DNA from: JASFYU01 sp045046905
GTDB lineage: Bacteria; Bacteroidota; Bacteroidia; Flavobacteriales; Flavobacteriaceae
DNA: 26,926 nt
Assembly: GCA_045046905.1 (NCBI GenBank)
Contig: JASFYU010000164.1
Coordinates: 1-26,926, forward strand
Reading direction: 5' to 3'
The position numbers and the translations under genes are program-made. Below the pieces are notes generated by a model. It saw only the letters and a program-made list of their open reading frames with translations. It had not been told where the DNA came from and did no database searches. Below, in pieces: positions 8,116 to 16,085 of the stretch (its first letter is position 1; each line of letters opens with the position of its first letter).

Positions 8116-9489
8116 CTAAAATTCTCTTACTTTGATACTTCTGAATGAGACTTTATCACCATGATCTTGCAACAAGATTAGGCCTGAGGGAATACGACCA
8201 AAGTCTTTCCATTTTTCATATTTGCTTTTTTCAACCAATGCTTTAAAAGTTTGACTAAAGCGATCAAACTCGACTACTTTTATTTGGTTAAGCCAATGTT
8301 CTACATGACCATCTTTGACAAATATTCTCGCATTGTTCCACTCACCTACTCCCTTAAAATTCTTGCCTCCAGAGCTATCTGAGTTCTCGGCACGTATTAG
8401 GTCATACAAAGAACCAACTGTTCTGTTCCCGTTTTTGCCCAATTTGGCATCTGGGTGCCTTTTATCGTCTAACACTTGAAATTCTAAGCCAATGGCAGAA
8501 CCCTGGCCCTTATTCAATTGGGGGTCGACAAAATACTTGATTCCGCTATTGGCCACTTCGGTAATCTTGAAATCTACGCTCAATTCAAAATTACTAAATG
8601 AATTCTCACTTACAATATCTCCTCCGTTTCTAGATTCTGCACCCCCTGAAGACAAGACACTCAAAGTACCATCACTAATTTCCCATCCATTTTTAGGAAA
8701 TTCATCAAGCTTTGCCCCTCTCCATCCATCAGTAGTTTTGCCGTCCCATAATAACCGCCAACCTATACGTTTCTCATTTTCAGTAAGCGTATTTTTTAAA
8801 TAACTGATCTCAGGTACATCAGTATCCACAGTCTTTCTAGAACTTTCCAAGTCAGTTGTCTTAATTTTAATATTTTTCCACTTGACTATTTTTCCTTCCA
8901 AACTTTTGTCATCAATACTATGTACTTGAAAAGCAATAAAACCTTCGGCGGTAATGTCGTCTATCAAATTGGCACACTGAACATCATTGATCCACGTTCT
9001 GATTGTATGACCAATAGCTTCTATCCTATAATGATTCCATTCCCCTGAAACAAAAGCATTCTGCCCTTTTGGGTTACGAGAAAGAGGATACAACCAACCC
9101 CTTCTTGCTTCATCATAAATACCACCAGCCCATTTTCTAGCACTGGTCTCTATTTCACATTGATAGCCGTGTACCCTTCCGTTCTTAAAATTCGGAGTAC
9201 TCAAACTTCTGAACTGAACACCAGAATTCAGTCCGTTTTCTACGAAGACATCAAATTCCAATATAAAATCACTATATTTTTTTTTGGTCGCCATAAAACT
9301 ATTCGGCGTATTCATTTTAGAAGTCCCAACCAATTCTCGATTTTTAACTTTGTAAGCCGCTTTTCCATTCAGTTGTTCGAAGTTAGAAAGGTCTTTACCA
9401 TTAAATAATATTTCCCAATTATCTTGCGCAGATACCGAAAAACCCAGGACTAAAGCAAAAGTTAATGTTAAAATTGTTTTTTTATTCAT
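8116..9489 (-). CDS. Exported protein with two tandem DUF1080 (3-keto-glycoside hydrolase-type) domains
   Basis: A 457-residue secreted protein with signal peptide ending at SVSAQ (about residue 21). Two DUF1080 domains follow. The first (about 25-210) opens with WEILFNGKDLSNFEQL and holds NSGVQFRSL and GEWNHYRIEAIGHTIRTWIND. The second (about 240-457) opens with GWRLLWDGKTTDGWRG and holds NSGIKYFVDP, GLEFQVLDD and GEWNNARIFVKDGHVEHWLN. Single-domain members are about 200-260 residues, so this is a duplication or fusion of two divergent copies rather than one long domain. It is the first gene of the minus-strand run, and the LacI-type palindrome (9563-9576) lies 74-87 bases before its ATG, so it should be the gene most directly controlled. 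A role in cleaving 3-keto-glycosides formed by the Gfo/Idh/MocA protein is inferred. Confidence 0.9.
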   Translation of the reverse strand: MNKKTILTLTFALVLGFSVSAQDNWEILFNGKDLSNFEQLNGKAAYKVKNRELVGTSKMNTPNSFMATKKKYSDFILEFDVFVENGLNSGVQFRSLSTPNFKNGRVHGYQCEIETSARKWAGGIYDEARRGWLYPLSRNPKGQNAFVSGEWNHYRIEAIGHTIRTWINDVQCANLIDDITAEGFIAFQVHSIDDKSLEGKIVKWKNIKIKTTDLESSRKTVDTDVPEISYLKNTLTENEKRIGWRLLWDGKTTDGWRGAKLDEFPKNGWEISDGTLSVLSSGGAESRNGGDIVSENSFSNFELSVDFKITEVANSGIKYFVDPQLNKGQGSAIGLEFQVLDDKRHPDAKLGKNGNRTVGSLYDLIRAENSDSSGGKNFKGVGEWNNARIFVKDGHVEHWLNQIKVVEFDRFSQTFKALVEKSKYEKWKDFGRIPSGLILLQDHGDKVSFRSIKVREF

Positions 9490-9562
9490 ATTAAAATTTA
9501 TCTTTTAGAAGTTGATTTTCGCGACATTTTAACCTAAATTTAAAAAGAATTAAAATATACTC

Positions 9563-9576
9563 CGTTAACGTTAACG
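9563..9576. promoter_or_regulatory. LacI-family operator candidate, perfect palindrome
   Basis: CGTTAACGTTAACG is a perfect 14-bp palindrome with the central CG step typical of LacI-family operators. It lies in the gap between the divergent two-domain DUF1080 gene (ATG 74 bases away) and uxaC (promoter box about 120 bases away). A LacI-type regulator is encoded at 3766-4797, at the far end of the same gene run, making it the natural binder. Which of the two directions is controlled cannot be read directly; the distance favours the minus-strand genes. Confidence 0.65.
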
Positions 9577-9696
9577 AATGTAAAAAATAATTTTAACTTG
9601 TCCTCCAATTAATGCGATTAATTTGGATTTTTAAGTAGAAGAGCTTTTTATCAGGGCTATTCAACTGATTACCAAGTTTTACACTTTTTCATTCTT

Positions 9697-9704
9697 TATA
9701 TTTG
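9697..9704 (+). promoter_or_regulatory. Bacteroidota -7 promoter box for uxaC
   Basis: TATATTTG matches the Bacteroidota -7 consensus TAnnTTTG exactly. A transcript start near 9711 gives a leader of about 60 bases before the TTG start at 9771. The upstream -33 element is not clear. The box overlaps the leftmost in-frame TTG (9702), which excludes that codon as the translation start. Confidence 0.55.
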
Positions 9705-9770
9705 CGTTTTTTTAAAATTCAAATATGGACACACGAAATATGTTTGGCATTATCTAAAAACAAATTAAAT

Positions 9771-11159
9771 TTGATACATTCCAATTTTTTATTAGAAAAT
9801 AAGTATTCCGAAGAACTCTATCATGATTTCGCGAGTAAAATGCCTATCATAGATTATCATAATCACCTCTCCCCTGCCGCCTTGTCTGAAAATAAAATCT
9901 TCGACAATATCACTCAGGCATGGATCGATGGGGATCATTACAAATGGAGGGCGATGCGCACCTTGGGGATTGATGAGAAATTTATTACCGGTAATAGCAG
10001 TGATGAAGAGAAGTTTCAAAAATGGGCATATACCGTACCCTATACCATGCGAAACCCATTGTACCATTGGACACATCTTGAGCTTTCTCGATATTTCGGT
10101 ATTGACGAGTTGCTGACCCCAGCAAATTCAGAGCGAATTTTCAAAGAAACCAAAGAAAAAATAAGTACACCAGAGTTCAGTTGCCAAAACCTGATTTCTC
10201 GAATGAACGTAGAGGTATTCTGTACCACTGAAGACCCTATCGATTCTTTGGAACACCACCAAAAATTGGCAACTAGTGATTTTTCGACCAAAGTAAGTAC
10301 AGCCTTTAGGCCTGACAATGCTATATTGATTGCCAACGAGACCTATAACAACTATATCGATGAACTTGCGAAGGCATCAAATACAGATATTAACAACTTT
10401 GACGATCTTTGCGAAGCACTTAAAAAACGTATTACCTACTTTCATGAAAACGGATGTAGACTGTGCGACCATGGCCTCAATCAACTATATAATCAAGATT
10501 TTACCGAATCTGAAATAAGGTCTATATTTAAAAAGAGACGAGAAAGATTAAACGTTACCGATATTGAAGCCCAAAAATTTCAAAGTGCACTACTCCTATT
10601 CTTATCAGAAACGTATCATGAATTTGGCTGGGTTCAGCAATTTCATTTAGGTGCTCTACGAGATACCAACAGCAGAATGACTAAAATCCTAGGCCCCAAT
10701 ACTGGCTGGGATTCTATAGGAGATTTTCAACAAGCCCAAGGTCTTTCAAAATTCCTCGACACCTTAGATAAGAAAGACAAATTGACCAAAACCGTAATTT
10801 ATAATGTAAACCCCACTTACAATGAAGTGATGGCCACCATGACAGGAAATTTCAACGATGGCAGCATAAAAGGAAAGGTACAATGGGGTTCAGGGTGGTG
10901 GTTCTTGGATCAAAAAGATGGCATGGTAGATCAGTTAAACGTACTATCGAATATGGGGCTTCTTAGTTGCTTTATTGGAATGTTGACCGATTCAAGAAGC
11001 TTTCTTTCTTTTCCGCGTCACGAATATTTCAGAAGAATACTCTGCAACCTTTTTGGCAAGGAAATTCAAAGTGGCGAATTACCCATGGATATGGAATGGA
11101 TTGGCAAACTCGTACAAGACATATCTTATTACAACGCCAAAGAATATTTTAATTTGTAA
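9771..11159 (+). CDS. uxaC: Uronate isomerase (glucuronate/galacturonate isomerase)
   Basis: UxaC interconverts D-glucuronate and D-fructuronate, and D-galacturonate and D-tagaturonate, the first cytoplasmic step of hexuronate breakdown. The protein is about 462 residues from the start chosen here, close to the 470 of the E. coli enzyme. It shows the metal-binding DYHNHL motif near the N-terminus and long near-identical family blocks (GDHYKWRAMRTLGI, NPLYHWTHLELSRYFGI, NVEVFCTTEDP, and later QFHLGALRDTNSRM, WGSGWWFLDQ and LTDSRSFLSFPRHEYFRRI). No ATG exists before the family N-terminus. TTG 9771 gives an N-terminus (IHSNFLLENKYSEELYHDFA) that aligns with E. coli EDFLLDTEFARRLYHDYA, whereas TTG 9702 lies inside the promoter. 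It is divergent from the DUF1080/Gfo genes with a shared LacI-type palindrome. The later pathway enzymes (UxaB/UxuB, UxaA/UxuA, KdgK, KdgA) are not in the window. Confidence 0.96.
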   Translation: MIHSNFLLENKYSEELYHDFASKMPIIDYHNHLSPAALSENKIFDNITQAWIDGDHYKWRAMRTLGIDEKFITGNSSDEEKFQKWAYTVPYTMRNPLYHWTHLELSRYFGIDELLTPANSERIFKETKEKISTPEFSCQNLISRMNVEVFCTTEDPIDSLEHHQKLATSDFSTKVSTAFRPDNAILIANETYNNYIDELAKASNTDINNFDDLCEALKKRITYFHENGCRLCDHGLNQLYNQDFTESEIRSIFKKRRERLNVTDIEAQKFQSALLLFLSETYHEFGWVQQFHLGALRDTNSRMTKILGPNTGWDSIGDFQQAQGLSKFLDTLDKKDKLTKTVIYNVNPTYNEVMATMTGNFNDGSIKGKVQWGSGWWFLDQKDGMVDQLNVLSNMGLLSCFIGMLTDSRSFLSFPRHEYFRRILCNLFGKEIQSGELPMDMEWIGKLVQDISYYNAKEYFNL

Positions 11160-11222
11160 GTATCTATATTCCTTGACCAACCTGAGTTTGCAGTGCGTTT
11201 CGATTGGGTAGATATTCAAATC

Positions 11223-11248
11223 ATTTTTTTTGCTTAATCAAAAAAAAT
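11223..11248. terminator. AT-only inverted repeat after uxaC, possible bidirectional terminator
   Basis: ATTTTTTTTG (11223-11232) and CAAAAAAAAT (11239-11248) are perfect reverse complements around a 6-base loop, 64 bases after the uxaC stop. The stem is almost entirely A-T and the plus-strand 3' side is not followed by a T run, so stopping ability is uncertain. It is the only terminator-like structure between uxaC and the tRNA promoter. Confidence 0.3.
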
Positions 11249-11284
11249 CTTCAGAAAACCATTTATTGTTTAAAACTACCGTCC

Positions 11285-11292
11285 TATATTTG
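11285..11292 (+). promoter_or_regulatory. Bacteroidota -7 promoter box for tRNA-Leu
   Basis: TATATTTG is an exact TAnnTTTG match, 11 bases before the mature tRNA 5' end. A TTG at 11266-11268 is 16 bases upstream and can serve as the -33 element. Confidence 0.6.
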
Positions 11293-11303
11293 CAATCTTA
11301 AAT

Positions 11304-11387
11304 GCCCACGTGGCGGAATTGGTAGACGCGCTACCTTGAGGGGGTAGTGTTCGCAAGGATGTGCTGGTTCGACTCCAGTCGTGGGCA
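11304..11387 (+). tRNA. tRNA-Leu (anticodon GAG)
   Basis: An 84-base class II tRNA. The acceptor stem GCCCACG (11304-11310) pairs with CGTGGGC (11380-11386), with discriminator A 11387. The D-arm holds GGTAGACGC, and the anticodon stem CTACC/GGTAG encloses the loop TTGAGGG, giving anticodon GAG at 11338-11340. A long variable arm (11348-11362) follows, and the T arm GCTGG-TTCGACT-CCAGT is at 11363-11379. The long variable arm and A discriminator fit leucine; it reads CUC and CUU. CCA is not encoded. It stands alone with its own promoter and terminator. Confidence 0.96.
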
Positions 11388-11391
11388 CTCG

Positions 11392-11432
11392 ACACCCGTA
11401 GACTATCAATGTTTACGGGTGTTTTTATTTTT
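11392..11432 (+). terminator. Rho-independent terminator of the tRNA-Leu transcript
   Basis: ACACCCGTA (11392-11400) pairs exactly with TACGGGTGT (11414-11422), followed by TTTTATTTTT. It begins five bases after the tRNA 3' end. Confidence 0.85.
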
Positions 11433-11473
11433 AGGGGAAAAGAAAGGGGAGGTATTTACCCCTAGCTTAAAAC

Positions 11474-12034
11474 CTATTCTTTTAGCAGCTCCTCTAGCAA
11501 GCTTCTGATTTTTTGACTGTTCCAGTCCGTAGCACCTATTTCTGCCACAATTATTCTTCCCTCTCTGCTGATTATATACGTGGTCGGCAAGGCTTTAGAG
11601 GTGAGAACATCTGGATTCTTTGTCTTAGTATAATAAACGGGGATAGTATATCCTTTTTTTATCAAAAAATCAGTTACCCTTTTAGAATTATCCTTGGCTA
11701 CAAACATAAAAGCGACCCTATCACCATAATCATCGTATAATTTTTGAAGACTGGGCATTTCTGCAACACAAGGCGGACACCATGTAGCCCAGAAATTGAT
11801 GAGTATTACTTCTCCCCTTTTACGCTCGAAATTAAAGTCATTACCCGCTTGGTCGACCAACAACCATTGATAGGTATCTAAAGGGGTTTGCATTTCGGTT
11901 TTGATGATAGCGGCACTACTCGATAACAACTTACTCATTTGTACCCGTACCATAAACCCCAAGGGAGTGAAGAGGAATACCAAAATACCCACTAAAAATA
12001 GACCAATACCAATTTGTTTCTTTTGAAATTGCAC
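11474..12034 (-). CDS. TlpA-like membrane-anchored thiol-disulfide oxidoreductase
   Basis: A 186-residue protein with one N-terminal membrane segment (about 8-27, IGIGLFLVGILVFLFTPLG) and a thioredoxin-fold domain expected on the periplasmic side. The redox motif is WCPPC (Trp85, Cys86, Cys89) in NFWATWCPPCVAEMP, with the cis-Pro loop at Pro150 (LPTTYII). This is the pattern of TlpA/ResA proteins that reduce disulfides in exported proteins or cytochrome c apoproteins. The gene starts 6 bases after the stop of a cysteine-free paralog with the same layout, so the two are surely co-transcribed. Specific partner unknown; no cytochrome maturation gene is nearby. Confidence 0.92.
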   Translation of the reverse strand: MQFQKKQIGIGLFLVGILVFLFTPLGFMVRVQMSKLLSSSAAIIKTEMQTPLDTYQWLLVDQAGNDFNFERKRGEVILINFWATWCPPCVAEMPSLQKLYDDYGDRVAFMFVAKDNSKRVTDFLIKKGYTIPVYYTKTKNPDVLTSKALPTTYIISREGRIIVAEIGATDWNSQKIRSLLEELLKE

Positions 12035-12040
12035 TACGAA

Positions 12041-12595
12041 TTATTCAGTAAGAAGTTTGTTTAATAGGTCATGAACAACATCATTGTCCCAATCTGAGAT
12101 AGCGTTTTGGTGCACTACAATAAAGCCTGATTTATCAAGGATATAAGTGCCGGGCGGCTTTAAGATTTCAAGCGGACTAGGCTCTCCTATAATTTGGTAC
12201 GTAATAGGAAAGGTGTATTTGTTTTTAGTCAAAAACTCTTCAGGGTCGGCCCTCTCCTCATTAGTGATAATGTAAAACTGCACCCTCCCCTTGTATTGGT
12301 CATATAATTCTTGGATATCTTTTAACTGAGCCCTTGAGGGCAGGTGCCATGAGGTCCAAAAACTGATAAAAATGACCTTTCCTTTTGATTGTTCAAAATT
12401 AATACGGTTCCAGTGGGCATCTTTCAATTTCCAATTATAATCTAAAACCTGCCCTCTATTTCCTGATTTTATAACTGTTGGTGTAGTTGCGAAAATTCGA
12501 TTCAAAACTATTTTCCCATAATCACCCAAGGGAGTGACAAAAAAAGATAGTATAAATGCTATAAGTAGAATATTTAGAATCGTCTTTTTACTCAT
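12041..12595 (-). CDS. Cysteine-free TlpA-like thioredoxin-fold protein (degenerate paralog)
   Basis: A 184-residue paralog of the following gene: the same N-terminal anchor (ILLIAFILSFFVTPLG, then a basic/hydrophobic stretch) and the same thioredoxin fold, including the cis-Pro region (PPGTYIL) and the C-terminal helix (DLLNKLLTE). The redox site is lost: the family WCPPC reads WHLPS (His84, Ser87), and the whole protein has no cysteine. It cannot do thiol-disulfide exchange, so a chaperone, scaffold or partner role for the adjacent active TlpA is more likely. The frame is intact and conserved in length, which argues against simple decay. It is the first gene of the pair and starts downstream of a bidirectional terminator (12624-12653). 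Confidence 0.88.
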   Translation of the reverse strand: MSKKTILNILLIAFILSFFVTPLGDYGKIVLNRIFATTPTVIKSGNRGQVLDYNWKLKDAHWNRINFEQSKGKVIFISFWTSWHLPSRAQLKDIQELYDQYKGRVQFYIITNEERADPEEFLTKNKYTFPITYQIIGEPSPLEILKPPGTYILDKSGFIVVHQNAISDWDNDVVHDLLNKLLTE

Positions 12596-12623
12596 CTGTT
12601 TTAGTAATGGTTATTCAAAACTA

Positions 12624-12653
12624 AAAAACTCTCGAAGATTATCGAGAGTTTTT
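12624..12653 (-). terminator. Bidirectional-type terminator after aconitase
   Basis: A perfect 12-bp inverted repeat (AAAAACTCTCGA at 12624-12635, TCGAGAGTTTTT at 12642-12653) with a 6-base loop. Read on the minus strand it ends in a T tract and lies 22 bases past the aconitase stop, before the TlpA-like pair. It separates the two transcripts. Confidence 0.8.
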
Positions 12654-12675
12654 ATCAAGTATTTAAAACATGCTC

Positions 12676-14943
12676 TTAAGCTGCATTCTCTCTTTTAATA
12701 ACATTTAAAGCAGAACCTTCTTTATACCATCCGATCTGCGTACTATTATAGGTATGCTTGGTCTTGATAAGATCCTTGCTTCCGTCAGCATGAACAACTT
12801 CTATGGTCAACGGCTCACCAGGTGCAAACTCGGTAATATCGATAAAATTAAAGCTGTCATCTTCCTGAATCAAGTCATAATCACTTTCATTGGCAAAGGT
12901 CAAACCTAACATACCTTGCTTTTTTAAATTGGTTTCGTGGATTCTCGCAAATGACTTCACTAGTACGGCCGCAACGCCCAAATGTCGTGGCTGCATAGCG
13001 GCATGCTCCCTAGAGGAACCTTCTCCGTAATTATGATCACCCACAACTATAGATTTTATACCTGCTGCCTTATAAGCTCTTTGGGTATCAGGAACACCAC
13101 CATATTCACCGCTAAGTTGATTTTTTACAAAATTGGTCTTCTTGTTATAGGCATTTATGGCACCAATAAAGGTGTTGTTCGCAATATTATCAAGGTGACC
13201 TCTATAACGCAACCATGGCCCCGCCATAGAAATATGATCGGTAGTACATTTACCAAAGGCTTTTATAAGCAACTTAACCCCTTGTAACTGTTCTGGTTTA
13301 ATAGGCTCAAAAGGCTCTAATAACTGTAAACGCTCCGAGTTCTTATCTACGACAATCTCTACTCCAGAACCGTCAGAATCTGGCTCTAAATAGCCCGCAT
13401 CTTCTACCTCAAATCCTTTTGGAGGTAATTCTATCCCCATGGGCTCATCAAATTTCACTTCTTCACCATCTTCATTGATAAGTGTATCATTCATAGGGTC
13501 AAAATCTAACTTCCCCGATATTGCAATGGCTGTAACCATTTCTGGAGAACCAACAAAAGCATGTGTATTGGGGTTGCCATCTGCCCTTTTTGAAAAGTTA
13601 CGGTTAAACGAATGCACAATGGTATTCTTTTCATCACCTTTAAGGTCACTTCTATCCCATTGGCCTATACAAGGCCCACATGCATTGGTGAAGACTGTAG
13701 CGCCTAAATCTTCGAAAATTTGCAACAAACCATCACGTTCGGCTGTATATCGAATTTGTTCAGAACCCGGATTGATTCCAAAATCCGCTTTTGGTTTTAT
13801 TTTTTTTGTAATCGCCTGTTTTGCTATTGATGCTGCGCGTGTTAAATCCTCATAAGAAGAATTTGTACAGGAACCTATAAGCCCCCAATCAACTTTAATC
13901 GGCCATCCATTTTCTCTTGCCTTTACACCCATTTCTCCCACGGGAGTTGCCAAATCTGGCGTAAAGGGGCCGTTAATATGCGGCCTCAATTCATCTAAGT
14001 TGATTTCAATAACCTCATCAAAGTATTTTTCCGGGTTTTCATATACCTCTGCATCAGCGGTCAAATATTCCTTTACCGTATTTGCAGCATCGGCAATATC
14101 ATTGCGATCGGTAGCCCTTAAATAACGTTCCATAGCATCATCATAACCAAAGGTAGAGGTAGTAGCACCAACCTCGGCACCCATATTACATATTGTACCT
14201 TTACCCGTACAGGAAAGGTTTTTCGCACCTTCTCCGAAATACTCAACAATGGCTCCGGTTCCTCCTTTTACCGTTAAGATACCTGCCACTTTCAGAATAA
14301 CATCTTTAGCAGAGGTCCATCCTGAAATATTACCGGTCAATTTTATCCCGATTAATTTAGGAAACTTCAACTCCCAGGCCATTCCTGCCATTACATCAAC
14401 GGCATCGGCCCCGCCTACTCCAATCGCTACCATTCCTAAGCCACCGGCATTTACAGTATGTGAATCTGTACCAATCATCATTCCTCCAGGGAAAGCATAA
14501 TTTTCCAATACGACCTGATGAATGATCCCAGCACCAGGTTTCCAAAAACCAATTCCGTATTTATTTGAAACAGATTCCAAAAAATCAAAAACCTCAGCAC
14601 TTGTTTTATTTGCCGACATCAAATCGGCCGTAGCACCACTTTTGGCTTGAATCAGGTGATCACAATGCACCGTGGTAGGCACTGAAACTTTTGATTTACC
14701 CGCCTGCATAAACTGCAACAAGGCCATTTGAGCCGTAGCATCTTGACATGCAATACGATCAGGTGCAAAATCAACATAATCCTCACCGCGAGAAAAAGCC
14801 TTACTAGGCATACCTTCCCATAAATGTGAATATAAAATCTTCTCAGACAGTGTAAGCGGTTTGCCGACAATTTCACGGGCCTTATCAACCCGTTTAGTCA
14901 TATTAGCATATACGCTCTTAATCATATCGATATTAAATGCCAT
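12676..14943 (-). CDS. acn: Aconitate hydratase (mitochondrial-type aconitase)
   Basis: A 755-residue cytoplasmic [4Fe-4S] enzyme converting citrate to isocitrate via cis-aconitate in the TCA cycle. Length and start (DMIKSVYANMTKRVDKAREIVGKPLTLSEKI) match the mitochondrial-type aconitase found in Bacteroidota rather than E. coli AcnA (about 890) or AcnB. Cluster ligands are visible in GSCTNSSYEDL and NACGPCIGQW. The nucleotide sequence also encodes HCDHLIQ and DSHTVNAGGLG of the substrate site, and the C-terminal swivel domain carries YGEGSSREHAA and SFARIHETNLKKQG. It is transcribed alone: a terminator lies 22 bases after it, and 187 bases without a gene separate it from the upstream moxR stop. 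No clear -7 box upstream; CGAAAATA at about 14977 (TATTTTCG on the minus strand) is one mismatch from it. Confidence 0.96.
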   Translation of the reverse strand: MAFNIDMIKSVYANMTKRVDKAREIVGKPLTLSEKILYSHLWEGMPSKAFSRGEDYVDFAPDRIACQDATAQMALLQFMQAGKSKVSVPTTVHCDHLIQAKSGATADLMSANKTSAEVFDFLESVSNKYGIGFWKPGAGIIHQVVLENYAFPGGMMIGTDSHTVNAGGLGMVAIGVGGADAVDVMAGMAWELKFPKLIGIKLTGNISGWTSAKDVILKVAGILTVKGGTGAIVEYFGEGAKNLSCTGKGTICNMGAEVGATTSTFGYDDAMERYLRATDRNDIADAANTVKEYLTADAEVYENPEKYFDEVIEINLDELRPHINGPFTPDLATPVGEMGVKARENGWPIKVDWGLIGSCTNSSYEDLTRAASIAKQAITKKIKPKADFGINPGSEQIRYTAERDGLLQIFEDLGATVFTNACGPCIGQWDRSDLKGDEKNTIVHSFNRNFSKRADGNPNTHAFVGSPEMVTAIAISGKLDFDPMNDTLINEDGEEVKFDEPMGIELPPKGFEVEDAGYLEPDSDGSGVEIVVDKNSERLQLLEPFEPIKPEQLQGVKLLIKAFGKCTTDHISMAGPWLRYRGHLDNIANNTFIGAINAYNKKTNFVKNQLSGEYGGVPDTQRAYKAAGIKSIVVGDHNYGEGSSREHAAMQPRHLGVAAVLVKSFARIHETNLKKQGMLGLTFANESDYDLIQEDDSFNFIDITEFAPGEPLTIEVVHADGSKDLIKTKHTYNSTQIGWYKEGSALNVIKRENAA

Positions 14944-15130
14944 TCTATTCTAAGTTTTGATTAAATGCAATTACACGAAAATAATAAAATCTGTGGGGGT
15001 AATAAAATTTTAGCCCTAGGATTATATGTAATTTAAGGAATTATTCAAATGGAGACCCTTCTATTGCGCTAATGATAGTTCTACCCTTAGAAAACCAATA
15101 TTGCATATCACAAAAATGAAAGGTAAATTT

Positions 15131-16084
15131 TTATAATAACCTACTGATGATATCTTCTTCGGAGATGCCTTCGGCCTCTGCCTTGTAGTTTTTAATAATA
15201 CGGTGTCTAAGGACACCCATAACAATAGCTTGCACGTCTTCAATGTCTGGCGAAAACTTTCCGTTTATCGCTGCATGCGCCTTTGCTCCTAAAATCAAGT
15301 TTTGAGATGCCCTTGGCCCGGCTCCCCAATCAATATACTGTTTTACATAATCCGAGGCCGAATCTTGTCCAGGGCGTGTAGAATTGACCAGTTTCACCGT
15401 GTATTCCAGAACATTCTCAGGAACAGGAATCCTACGGATTAAATGTTGTACTTCTAAAATCTCTTGAGCTGTGAAGAGTGCATTTACCTGAACCACATCA
15501 TCGGAAGTAGTGGTTCTTACAATTTCCATCTCCTCCGCTACCGATGGGTACTTTAGCTCTATAGCAAACATAAAACGATCTAATTGAGCTTCTGGCAAAG
15601 AGTAGGTTCCTTCTTGTTCTATCGGGTTTTGGGTCGCCAAGACAAAATAAGGCAGTTCTAATTTATGGCAATGGCCAGCAATAGTTACTGAACGTTCCTG
15701 CATGGCCTCCAAAAGCGCCGCTTGTGTCTTGGGCGGGGTTCGATTAATCTCATCGGCTAAAATAATATTCGAAAAAATCGGCCCTTTTATAAACTTGAAA
15801 TTTCTGTTCTGATCCAAGACCTCACTACCCAAAATATCACTTGGCATCAAATCGGGAGTAAACTGAATTCGTTTAAAATCAAGGCCCAATGCTTGGGCAA
15901 TGGTGTGTACCATCAAGGTTTTCGCAAGCCCCGGAACCCCTATTAACAGTGAATGTCCTCCTGAGTATATCGATAGAAGAATTTGGTCTACAACCTCATC
16001 TTGACCAATAATCATCTTAGCAATTTCCTGCCTAAGGGCATGATGTTTCTTTACAAGCTCATGTATAGCTGCAACGTCTGACAT
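15131..16084 (-). CDS. MoxR-family AAA+ ATPase
   Basis: A 317-residue MoxR-type AAA+ chaperone-like ATPase. The Walker A motif is GVPGLAKT (49-56), with the MoxR-typical GLAKT in place of GKT. Walker B is IILADEINRTPPKTQAALLEAM (from about 107), sensor 1 lies in VLATQNPIEQEGTY, and PEAQLDRFMF and GASPRA-like (GAGPRASQNLI) signatures follow. These ATPases help assemble or activate protein complexes, often with VWA-domain partners. None is present here; instead the gene begins 1 base after the stop of a SurA-like foldase and is the last gene of that operon, suggesting a role in envelope protein maturation or stress (inference). Confidence 0.95.
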   Translation of the reverse strand: MSDVAAIHELVKKHHALRQEIAKMIIGQDEVVDQILLSIYSGGHSLLIGVPGLAKTLMVHTIAQALGLDFKRIQFTPDLMPSDILGSEVLDQNRNFKFIKGPIFSNIILADEINRTPPKTQAALLEAMQERSVTIAGHCHKLELPYFVLATQNPIEQEGTYSLPEAQLDRFMFAIELKYPSVAEEMEIVRTTTSDDVVQVNALFTAQEILEVQHLIRRIPVPENVLEYTVKLVNSTRPGQDSASDYVKQYIDWGAGPRASQNLILGAKAHAAINGKFSPDIEDVQAIVMGVLRHRIIKNYKAEAEGISEEDIISRLL

Positions 16085-16085
16085 A

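Noticed and set aside
9725..9757. A ten-codon ATG frame in the uxaC leader as an attenuator peptide
   Set aside because: No run of regulatory codons and no alternative hairpins seen; such short frames are expected by chance.
13439..13855. A 138-codon plus-strand open frame inside aconitase
   Set aside because: Antisense shadow of conserved aconitase sequence including the [4Fe-4S] cysteine motifs.
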